A program made the translations under genes and the position numbers. Below are positions 1 to 4,649 of a stretch of 10,179 nt of DNA, piece after piece. The stretch's first letter is position 1. Every line of letters starts with the position of its first letter. The notes beneath the pieces are model-generated. The model did no database searches and was not told where the DNA came from. It saw only the letters and a program-made list of their open reading frames with translations. Origin of the DNA: Pseudomonadota bacterium (GTDB taxonomy: Bacteria; Pseudomonadota; Gammaproteobacteria; Halothiobacillales; Halothiobacillaceae); NCBI GenBank assembly GCA_021795795.1, contig JAJYPA010000279.1, positions 1 to 10,179 of the forward strand. The letters run 5' to 3'.

Positions 1-141
1 CTAGTAGAGTCTTTCAACTCCGCACCCGCTGTCAAACGGGTGGCGGAACCATGCGGGTTGACAGACCGGAACTAGGAACCGGCAAGTCTTTCGACTTCCC
101 GCATGCCCCGCCATAGAACGGCTAAGTCATGCAACGGACGT

Positions 142-162
142 AAAAAAACCGCCAATGGCGGT
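142..162 (-). terminator. Rho-independent terminator, minus strand
   Basis: Read on the minus strand, ACCGCC and GGCGGT pair around ATT, and the second arm runs straight into seven T residues (142-148). There is no T tract for plus-strand transcripts. The second arm can instead pair with CCGCC at 166-170 (alternative hairpin 157-170), so two mutually exclusive folds exist, as in an attenuator. No minus-strand protein gene lies immediately upstream, so the terminated transcript would be noncoding. Confidence 0.6.
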
Positions 163-194
163 CATCCGCCTAGTTTCCGGGCTGTCATACCCGT

Positions 195-215
195 TCGTCA
201 GGGCGACCCTGACGA
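195..215. repeat. Perfect 9-bp inverted repeat (stem-loop)
   Basis: TCGTCAGGG and CCCTGACGA form a perfect 9-bp stem with a CGA loop. The stem is flanked by GCTGT (181-185) and ACAGC (215-219), which can extend it into a larger bulged structure. It has no adjacent T tract on either strand, so it is not an obvious terminator. An origin hairpin or packaging signal is possible. Confidence 0.6.
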
Positions 216-310
216 CAGCTAAAGACTAGCACAGGCACCACGCCTCTGCAAACCTTTTCGATTTAATTGGCAATCCTTTTTTATTTATTGTGGAGCGTTA
301 TTATTTGCTA

Positions 311-337
311 TGGACAACCTTTTTGTTTTGGTATAAT
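311..337 (+). promoter_or_regulatory. Extended -10 promoter, with palindrome giving a possible divergent promoter
   Basis: TATAAT at 332-337 is preceded by TGG (329-331), an extended -10 arrangement, with a weak -35 TGGACA at 311-316 and a short 15-bp spacer. The -10 lies inside a perfect 12-bp palindrome (331-342), so the minus strand also has TATAAT (336-341). That copy likewise has GGGACA (complement of 357-362) 15 bp upstream. The two half-promoters are nearly mirror images. Rightward transcription would reach the helix-turn-helix gene at 466; leftward transcription would run to the terminator at 142. Confidence 0.5.
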
Positions 338-369
338 TATACGGACAAGGTCGGAATGTCCCGATATTA

Positions 370-397
370 ATTTAACGGAATAAGTATTATGCGAACC
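370..397 (-). promoter_or_regulatory. dif-like XerC/XerD recombination site (probable phage attP)
   Basis: Read on the minus strand, the site has an 11-bp XerC-type arm GGTTCGCATAA (387-397), a 6-bp centre TACTTA (381-386) and an 11-bp XerD-type arm TTCCGTTAAAT (370-380). Compared with E. coli dif (arms GGTGCGCATAA and TTATGTTAAAT), the XerC arm matches at 10 of 11 positions and the XerD arm at 9 of 11. The spacing is exact. Many filamentous phages lacking an integrase (CTXphi, VGJphi and Xanthomonas phages) integrate at host dif using XerCD. A good XerC arm with a degenerate XerD arm resembles phages whose integration starts with XerC strand exchange. Only one copy was found in the window, as expected for a circular replicative form. 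Confidence 0.75.
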
Positions 398-404
398 TAC
401 TGCA

Positions 405-432
405 TTGGCTTAACGGTATATTCGACTATATA
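405..432 (+). promoter_or_regulatory. Weak candidate promoter between dif-like site and HTH gene
   Basis: TTGGCT at 405-410 and TATATA at 427-432 are separated by 16 bp. The -35 match is poor. The element matters because it lies on the gene side of the dif-like site and would stay linked to the gene at 466 after integration. Confidence 0.25.
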
Positions 433-465
433 CAAGGTGCCCTATGTTGAACAGGAAGCCCAAGC

Positions 466-873
466 ATGGAGCGCAACCAAACCGTCAGAATCAAACAATT
501 CGGAAACGTCCTACAGATCGTCCTTGAGATACCATGGATCGAAGTCCACGGCGAAAACCAATGGAAGAAGTACCTAGACCAGAAAGCCGCAGAAACGCCG
601 CCACCATCCACCTACTGGCAAGACCTGCAAGCAAAGATCATCCAGACATGGAACGCCACCCACAACATCAGCGCAACCGCGAAACTCTGCAAATCCACGT
701 ATTACATCGCTAACAACATAATCCGCAAAGAAAAAACACGCCAGAACCGAGAGCGCCGACAAGCGGCCATCGAGGAGGCAAAACGACTCGCAGCCGCAAA
801 CACCAAAACAAAGGACATCGCCCGAATCATGGGCAAATCGCCGGAAACCATCCGGCTATGGCTCAAATCCTAG
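466..873 (+). CDS. Putative DNA-binding regulator with two helix-turn-helix-like segments
   Basis: This 135-aa protein is the only well-supported gene on the plus strand. An AGGA Shine-Dalgarno sequence sits about 8 bases before the ATG. Residues 57-88 look like a first helix-turn-helix (NISATAKLCKSTYYIANNI). After a basic linker (Arg/Lys-rich, 86-100), residues 102-135 form a second one (TKDIARIMGKSPETIRLWLK), ending almost at the stop as in resolvase- or Xre-like recognition helices. The N-terminal 50 residues are not recognised. Its isolated, opposite orientation next to a control region suggests a phage repressor or switch protein, possibly acting on the palindromes at 331-342 or 1564-1635. 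A structural role in origin or dif complexes is an alternative. Function is inferred from motif shape and position only. Confidence 0.7.
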   Translation: MERNQTVRIKQFGNVLQIVLEIPWIEVHGENQWKKYLDQKAAETPPPSTYWQDLQAKIIQTWNATHNISATAKLCKSTYYIANNIIRKEKTRQNRERRQAAIEEAKRLAAANTKTKDIARIMGKSPETIRLWLKS

Positions 874-1235
874 CAACACAATATGTAGTGCCGCAGCGAG
901 CTGCCAGATGCACAACATATAGTGGCACTTCCATTTTTTAGATCTGAAAAGAGGTTGTTACGCCCGGCCACCGACTGGACACCATCACCAGCGGGGCGGG
1001 CTTTCATCGAATCGACCGCGCGAAATGGCAAAAGTGTCACGCGATATTGACGCTTTCCGCCCTTCCCTCTCCGGCATGTTCGCCAAGTGAAGGGGTTGAT
1101 CCAGGGGAGCGGCCGGGCGAAGCCCGGAATACTGCCAAACAGCCTACCGCCAAGACCTATTATCATCGGCCACACGCTGAACAGCAGAAACGATAGCAGC
1201 ATTGCGGGACAGCTTAGGATTGCGGCCCTGTTCAA
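870..1235 (-). CDS. Uncertain ORF, 121 codons, overlapping the neighbouring gene
   Basis: This reading frame fills the otherwise gene-free 874-1143 interval and ends 4 bp inside the convergent helix-turn-helix gene. Its first 30 codons overlap the better-supported gene at 1144-1467 in another frame, so the annotated ATG is doubtful. A later in-frame ATG exists at 1007 but has no clear Shine-Dalgarno sequence. Residues 77-112 (with GDGVQSVAGRNNLFSDL and SATICCA segments) remind me of short conserved tails in small phage proteins grouped loosely as Ash or Icd-like. That is memory-based recognition and not verified. It may be a real small gene, a remnant, or a chance frame shaped by the repeats at 877-924. 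Confidence 0.25.
   Translation of the reverse strand: MNRAAILSCPAMLLSFLLFSVWPMIIGLGGRLFGSIPGFARPLPWINPFTWRTCRRGKGGKRQYRVTLLPFRAVDSMKARPAGDGVQSVAGRNNLFSDLKNGSATICCASGSSLRHYILCC
877..924. repeat. Two imperfect 14-bp direct repeats (operator-like)
   Basis: CACAATATGTAGTG (877-890) and CACAACATATAGTG (911-924) match at 12 of 14 positions and start 34 bp apart. Each is nearly palindromic, with CAC and GTG ends around an AT core, recalling the layout of paired repressor boxes such as NrdR boxes. They lie just after the stop of the helix-turn-helix gene. AGTGCC (887-892) and GGCACT (924-929) can also pair around a GCAGC/GCTGC hairpin (893-904), followed by TTTTTT, so the stretch may double as that gene's terminator. 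Confidence 0.4.
1113..1127. repeat. GC-rich perfect hairpin downstream of the small membrane-protein gene
   Basis: CCGGGC and GCCCGG pair around a GAA/TTC loop, 17 bp beyond the stop of the minus-strand gene at 1144. There is no T tract after it on the minus strand. It may protect the 3' end of the message or act as a weak terminator. Confidence 0.4.
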
Positions 1236-1467
1236 ACCGAATCAACCGCTCGGCTTTAGCCTTATCCCCAAAACAAATAGACAACAACTTAGAATAATCA
1301 TCAGCACTTCGAGCAGAAAGCCCAGGCCGACCAGCTGAACGACTGCCAGGGCGACGCTTCAAACTGGACTGCAACCAGCGGTTAAAGTAATACCCAAGCA
1401 CCCAAAAAACCACCAGCAGCACCAGGTAACTCAAATCCGGACGAAAGCCAATCATGGGAAAAACCAT
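1144..1467 (-). CDS. Small membrane-anchored protein with conserved-looking cytoplasmic helical tail
   Basis: I chose the ATG at 1467 (107 aa) because GGGG lies about 5 bases upstream. A GTG at 1497 would add ten residues (117 aa). Near the N-terminus, LSYLVLLVVFWVLGYYF forms one membrane helix, followed by a basic Arg/Ser-rich stretch. The C-terminal third (SICFGDKAKAERLIRFEQGR, then a short helical segment) resembles small bacterial proteins with a GD-x-A-x-AERLI motif that I know only as hypothetical. Such proteins also occur beside filamentous phages. It is the last gene of the minus-strand accessory block and sits 190 bp below the glycosyltransferase, with a large inverted repeat between them, so it may have its own promoter. 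Function unknown. Confidence 0.65.
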   Translation of the reverse strand: MVFPMIGFRPDLSYLVLLVVFWVLGYYFNRWLQSSLKRRPGSRSAGRPGLSARSADDYSKLLSICFGDKAKAERLIRFEQGRNPKLSRNAAIVSAVQRVADDNRSWR

Positions 1468-1563
1468 AAACACCCCATCAAAGCAAGGGCGAAGCACCGC
1501 CCCACTTGAAGGGAGTTAGTCGAGAAAACACAAGAGGCAACCTGCCATGCACAAAAACAAAAT

Positions 1564-1635
1564 ACATGAATAAAATTCATGTGGCATGACTAATGCTTAT
1601 TATTGCAAGTATCATGCCATGTGAATATTATTCAT
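1564..1635. repeat. Large imperfect inverted repeat with an internal palindrome (operator- or origin-like)
   Basis: The 24-bp arms at 1566-1589 and 1612-1635 match at 21 of 24 positions when one is reverse-complemented, and they enclose 22 AT-rich bases. The left arm is itself part of a perfect palindrome: ACATGAAT and ATTCATGT around AAA (1564-1582). The right arm keeps a weaker version (GTGAAT/ATTCAT, 1621-1635). The element fills the gap between the glycosyltransferase stop and the next minus-strand gene. Paired dyads around a central AT-rich spacer suit an operator or looped promoter; a replication-origin or recombination role cannot be excluded. Confidence 0.6.
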
Positions 1636-1658
1636 TACAACACCAGGCCGCGAGAATC

Positions 1659-2648
1659 CTACCGCGTGAAACCCCAAGCAGTGGCCCAGGCCTCAGCGCG
1701 GCCACTCAACAACCATCCCGCATGTATTGCCTTACGCAAGGCATCGCCCTGCTCTGCCAGCGCATCACGGTCGGCAATGGCTGCAACAATGGCCGCAATC
1801 CACGCATCAGGGCGATTTTCAACGCGAGTAACCGGCAAGTCATAGTCAAAGGCACCCACGCCAGTAGAGCAGATCACCGGGAAGCCCATAACGCCCAGTT
1901 CGAGCAATCGAAGATTGGACTTGGCATCGTTATACCGGTGTTGCTGCAAGGGAGCCACAGCAAGATCGAGATCAAGACTGGCGAGGGTGGCGGGATACAG
2001 ATCCATAGGCACGTGCTCATGGGCTTCAACAGCATAGCGCCGCAAGACATTGGGCACCGGACCCAGAAATACCCAATCAACCAGGGGCGCGGTAGCCCTG
2101 ACCACAGGATAGAGGATCTTCAAATCACCCAAATGGCCCGCAGAACCTGCCCAACCCACGCGAGGCCGCAGACCACATCGGCGAGCGCCAGACAATGACG
2201 CCCAGGGCACGTCCGGCAAGGAGTTCGAGCACACCACCACATCAGAGGCATAAGACCCGTAGACCTCGGCAAGGTAAGGTGTGGACACCACCAGACGATC
2301 ACACAAGCCTATGGCCGTCTTAAGGCGATCCAACGTCTGAGGGGGGAACAAGCCCGAAAATCGGTTATCGCCCGGGATGTCAGATATAAGATCGTCCAAC
2401 TCAAAGACAAAGAAGGCGTCGGTTTCCTTCCGGTACTGTTTCAGGCGGGCGAGCTGGTCCAACTCAATAAGGCGCTGGAATACCACTACATCAGGAGCCA
2501 GATCGGCCAAGGTCGGAGCATCGAGGAGATAGGCCGACTCCACGCCTTGCGCCTGGCCAGTACGTAGCAGCAAATCGAAAGGCCAGCGCACCCGGTAATT
2601 CCCACAGGCGTATTGATCGGCAGGATGAACCAGGACAAAGGGCATCAT
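1659..2648 (-). CDS. GT-B fold glycosyltransferase (GT4-like), accessory phage gene
   Basis: This 329-aa protein reads as a compact GT-B glycosyltransferase. The N-terminal half has a YACGNYRVRWPF segment and VFELDDLISDIP (81-92). The C-terminal half starts with RVGWAGSAGHLGDL (163-176), typical of the nucleotide-sugar domain. It also carries KSNLRLLELGVMGFPVI (243-259), the donor-binding motif seen in GT4 enzymes, with Glu250 in the usual acidic position. There is no signal peptide, so it acts in the cytoplasm or at the inner face of the membrane. Its ATGA overlaps the stop of the lipoprotein gene, and GAGG lies 7 bases before the ATG, so it is translationally coupled. Sugar and acceptor are unknown: host surface polysaccharide, pilus, or the Thr-rich phage adsorption protein are candidates. 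Such a gene is not part of the core filamentous phage set. Confidence 0.8.
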   Translation of the reverse strand: MMPFVLVHPADQYACGNYRVRWPFDLLLRTGQAQGVESAYLLDAPTLADLAPDVVVFQRLIELDQLARLKQYRKETDAFFVFELDDLISDIPGDNRFSGLFPPQTLDRLKTAIGLCDRLVVSTPYLAEVYGSYASDVVVCSNSLPDVPWASLSGARRCGLRPRVGWAGSAGHLGDLKILYPVVRATAPLVDWVFLGPVPNVLRRYAVEAHEHVPMDLYPATLASLDLDLAVAPLQQHRYNDAKSNLRLLELGVMGFPVICSTGVGAFDYDLPVTRVENRPDAWIAAIVAAIADRDALAEQGDALRKAIHAGWLLSGRAEAWATAWGFTR

Positions 2649-2839
2649 TGCGACACCTCACGGGCCAATATGACAAAGCTTCGATCAGTCTGACGAGACA
2701 ATGCAGCGTTATCGCGGCGAAGCACGACAGTGGAAATATCCGCCTGATGATTAGCGCGAGCAAACCAGCCCTGGCGATGCAGGCCATGCAGGCCGCAGCC
2801 GGAAAGCATGACACAAACCGCGAAAAGAAAGCCTTTCAT
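2645..2839 (-). CDS. Small predicted lipoprotein
   Basis: The 64-aa product begins MKGFLFAVCVMLSGCG, a short lipoprotein signal with the lipobox LSGC. Processing would leave Cys15 as the lipidated N-terminus of a 50-residue mature protein. Gly at the next position does not signal inner-membrane retention, so the outer membrane is the likely location. The mature part is basic and not recognised. GGAGA lies 7 bases before the ATG. The start is one base after the stop of the 65-aa membrane gene and the end overlaps the glycosyltransferase start, so the three form one unit. Surface exclusion or help with virion exit is possible. A spanin pair is unlikely, because the usual nested arrangement and coiled-coil partner are absent. 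Confidence 0.7.
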   Translation of the reverse strand: MKGFLFAVCVMLSGCGLHGLHRQGWFARANHQADISTVVLRRDNAALSRQTDRSFVILAREVSQ

Positions 2840-2840
2840 T

Positions 2841-3038
2841 CTAGTATCTCCGGTAATAACGCCGACCGAACAGCAAACGCCACACCAGCCGGAACAGAAT
2901 CAAAAACACGATCAAAGCGATGATGCAGATACCCACATCCAAGGCGGAGAGGTTTTTACCGACCTTCCATATCTCCAGATAGATCAAGCCTCTGAGCAAG
3001 GCACCAAAGACAATATGCAATAGCCAATGTAGTGACAT
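2841..3038 (-). CDS. Small inner-membrane protein with two predicted helices
   Basis: The 65-aa product has two hydrophobic stretches, about residues 4-24 and 33-55 (VGICIIALIVFLILFRLVW), and a strongly basic tail ending RRYYRRY, which suggests both ends are cytoplasmic. AGGGGG lies about 8 bases upstream of the ATG. It opens the accessory unit after the stem-loop gap that follows Zot, and its stop is separated by a single base from the lipoprotein start. I do not recognise the family. The position after Zot is one where phages carry small host-interaction or superinfection-immunity proteins, so such a role is conceivable but unproven. Confidence 0.65.
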   Translation of the reverse strand: MSLHWLLHIVFGALLRGLIYLEIWKVGKNLSALDVGICIIALIVFLILFRLVWRLLFGRRYYRRY

Positions 3039-3063
3039 AACAAAACCCCCTTGGGTTGCACCC

Positions 3064-3132
3064 GATTTTCAATTTTCGCAAGCGAAAATCAAAAATCGCG
3101 CGCTCTAACTTTGAAAATACCTATTTTTCAAA
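3064..3132. repeat. Two adjacent AT-rich stem-loops between Zot and the accessory genes
   Basis: First, ATTTTCGC and GCGAAAAT (3072-3089) pair around AA and are extended, after two mismatches, by GATTTT/AAAATC (3064-3097). Second, TTTGAAAATA (3110-3119) and TATTTTTCAAA (3122-3132) pair around CC with one bulge. They fill the largest gap in the 5960-1659 gene series. They could reduce read-through from Zot, stabilise the upstream message, or act on single-stranded DNA (packaging). Neither has a clean T tract on the minus strand. Confidence 0.5.
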
Positions 3133-3150
3133 TTTTCCTAAAAAGCCACA

Positions 3151-4323
3151 TCACGGCAGCATATGCGCGGGCAACAACAGCGAATGATGGTGCACAGGTG
3201 CGGCGGTAGTCTGATCAACAGGTGCATGTAGGGCAGGCGAAACACCACCCGTAGCAGGCACAGACGGAGCAGGCATTGAGGACGCCTGATAGCCAGACCC
3301 GGAACCTACAGACTGGGCTGCAACTGGACGCTGAGCGACATAACCACCACCCCACCGGCAAACCTCCAGTCCCTCAAAGTCGGAACAGCGAATAGCGGGA
3401 ACCGTGTGCATATCACCACCCTTAGAGGTAATGATCCAACTGCGAACACCGTTCACTGTAATTTGACCGACAACGCGATATTTGTCCGAAATCTTGGATA
3501 AGCCGGAGGCTTGCACATTGCGAACCGGCAAAGAATAAGAGCCGAAGTGAGACAACGGGCGATGGTAATAAGGCGCAGCATGGGAGTGTACAGGGCCAAG
3601 AGCATGTGCGGCATGGGCAGTAAGAGCAAATGGCGCAGAGGCAGCAGCGGCCATAGTGGGATTATGGGTAAAAGCAGGGTGGTAGCTATTTTGGGCAAAG
3701 TGGGTAACAACGTAGTAGGAGTAATACCCAAAAGCACCGACACCGACAGCGAGGACAGGGAGACCATATTTAAACCACTTAGGAACACGGGGTTTTTTAG
3801 TGTGAACTTGAGCAGATGTGTAGAGGTCATAAACGTCCTTGGGATACTTAAACATAAACTTGCGAGCAAGTTTACGAGCGCGAGGATCCTTAGGATCATC
3901 TTGGGCTTCATCCCATTCAAAAACAGTAGAACGACCCTTGAGACCCCAGACATTGACGAGATGTTGATGGTCAGAGACTAGACGACGCAGATGGGCGTCA
4001 ATCAACATGGGGTACTGAGTGGTCATATAGAGATCAAGACCAAGATGCCTATGGGTTTCAGCGGCGGAAACAAAATCAGGGAGAGGATCACCAGGGCGAC
4101 GAGGGCGAAAAACAGCTTGAGCTTCATCTACAAGAACAATAGAACCATAGGGACATTTAGCCCAATCCTTAGCATCATCAAGAGGAAACCATTTATCGGA
4201 AGGAACAAGACCCTCAACACCGAAAACATAGATAGGACGGGTACCGTCAGAATGGGCAAGATGATCATTCAACATCTTAAGAGTTTTTCCGGCACCGGGA
4301 GCTCCAGTATAGAGACCAAGCAT
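3151..4323 (-). CDS. zot: Zot/pI-type filamentous phage assembly ATPase
   Basis: The 390-aa inner-membrane protein powers virion extrusion, like pI of Ff phages and Zot of CTXphi. The Walker A motif GAPGAGKT is at residues 7-14 and the Walker B motif SIVLVDEAQ at 61-69. A sensor-like MTTQYP follows at 100-105. One membrane helix (about 187-206) separates the cytoplasmic ATPase from a periplasmic part of about 180 residues. That part holds a repeat-like fold around 265-330 with Cys313 and Cys322 likely disulfide-bonded, then a Ser/Ala/Pro/His-rich tail. The ATG lies six bases beyond the pVI-like stop, with GTGAGG spanning the junction. The first two thirds use T-ending codons heavily; the last 350 bp are more GC-rich, so the tail may have a different history. 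Identification is firm. Confidence 0.95.
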   Translation of the reverse strand: MLGLYTGAPGAGKTLKMLNDHLAHSDGTRPIYVFGVEGLVPSDKWFPLDDAKDWAKCPYGSIVLVDEAQAVFRPRRPGDPLPDFVSAAETHRHLGLDLYMTTQYPMLIDAHLRRLVSDHQHLVNVWGLKGRSTVFEWDEAQDDPKDPRARKLARKFMFKYPKDVYDLYTSAQVHTKKPRVPKWFKYGLPVLAVGVGAFGYYSYYVVTHFAQNSYHPAFTHNPTMAAAASAPFALTAHAAHALGPVHSHAAPYYHRPLSHFGSYSLPVRNVQASGLSKISDKYRVVGQITVNGVRSWIITSKGGDMHTVPAIRCSDFEGLEVCRWGGGYVAQRPVAAQSVGSGSGYQASSMPAPSVPATGGVSPALHAPVDQTTAAPVHHHSLLLPAHMLP

Positions 4324-4329
4324 AAAACC

Positions 4330-4641
4330 TCACTTTGCATTAAAAAAGAAAGTACGAGCAGCCATAAGAGAAACACGAACAGAAAAGGCAGAAACAAATA
4401 ATTTGAGGACAAAAGTAGCGCCGAGAAGCTGAGCAATAGCCAACATATCAGCAGGAATACCAGAATATCCAAAAATAACAGAGGACAAATCAGATTCAAT
4501 AACAGAAAAACCCGTATAAACACCAACGCCAACCGTCAAAGAAGCTAAAACAGTAGGACCAATGGAAGAAGCAAGATAACCAACAAGAGAAAGCAAAAGA
4601 GGCCCAAGCCATTCTGCAAAAGCCGAAATAATAGCACCCAT
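4330..4641 (-). CDS. pVI-like minor coat protein (DUF2523-like)
   Basis: The 103-aa product is highly hydrophobic, with helices at about 11-42 and 66-86. A SGIPADMLAIAQLLG segment (60-74) is followed by a Ser/Ala-rich basic C-terminus. Size, hydrophobicity, the G(I/L)PAD motif and the slot between adsorption protein and Zot fit the pVI/DUF2523 family. These proteins anchor the adsorption protein at the virion end and help release the phage from the membrane. GAGGTGAT precedes the ATG at optimal distance. Codons are strongly T-ending, like the neighbouring pIII-like gene. The stop is six bases before the Zot start, so both come from one message. Confidence 0.85.
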   Translation of the reverse strand: MGAIISAFAEWLGPLLLSLVGYLASSIGPTVLASLTVGVGVYTGFSVIESDLSSVIFGYSGIPADMLAIAQLLGATFVLKLFVSAFSVRVSLMAARTFFFNAK

Positions 4642-4649
4642 AGATCACC

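Larger units (their letters stand above)
1..310. other. Hairpin-rich noncoding control region (possible phage intergenic/origin region)
   Basis: No convincing gene is present here. The stretch holds several stem-loops. At 20-46, CCGCACCCG pairs with CGGGTGGCGG around an 8-nt loop with one bulge. At 51-104, ATGCGGG and CCCGCAT enclose a smaller AAGTC/GACTT hairpin (84-97). At 148-162 there is a terminator-like hairpin, and at 195-215 a perfect 9-bp hairpin nested in GCTGT (181-185) and ACAGC (215-219). Bases 220-310 are AT-rich and unstructured. Filamentous phages keep their replication origins and packaging signal in a hairpin-rich intergenic region, so this is the best candidate for it. No nick site could be identified, so the assignment is an inference from structure and position. 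Confidence 0.45.
141..328 (-). ncRNA. Candidate structured small RNA
   Basis: A minus-strand -10 element (TATAAT at 336-341) and the minus-strand terminator at 142-162 delimit about 185 nt without a protein gene. The interval contains the perfect TCGTCAGGG/CCCTGACGA stem-loop (195-215) and an outer GCTGT/ACAGC pairing. This could be a regulatory RNA, a replication primer or simply the leader of nothing. The 5' end is a guess from the -10 position. No known RNA family was recognised. Confidence 0.25.

Noticed and set aside
389..577. 62-codon plus-strand frame starting inside the dif-like site
   Set aside because: It has no Shine-Dalgarno sequence, overlaps the well-supported gene at 466 in another frame, and its start codon is part of the XerC arm.
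1087..1338. 83-codon plus-strand frame
   Set aside because: It lies antisense to the small membrane-protein gene and lacks a ribosome binding site or coding-like composition.
1593..2198. 201-codon plus-strand frame
   Set aside because: It runs antisense to the glycosyltransferase gene, has no ribosome binding site, and its product has no recognisable organisation.
2645..3038. Spanin (Rz/Rz1) pair made of the 65-aa membrane protein and the lipoprotein
   Set aside because: The genes are sequential, not nested; the membrane protein has two helices and no periplasmic coiled coil; filamentous phages do not lyse the host.
3072..3089. TTCGCA-containing palindrome as a second dif-like site
   Set aside because: It is a simple 8-bp hairpin with a 2-base loop; the XerD arm and the 6-bp centre are absent.
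3511..3981. 156-codon plus-strand frame and 166-codon minus-strand frame (3453-3953) over Zot
   Set aside because: Both are shadows of the Zot gene; the minus-strand one is a Leu/Pro-rich product of the T-rich coding bias.
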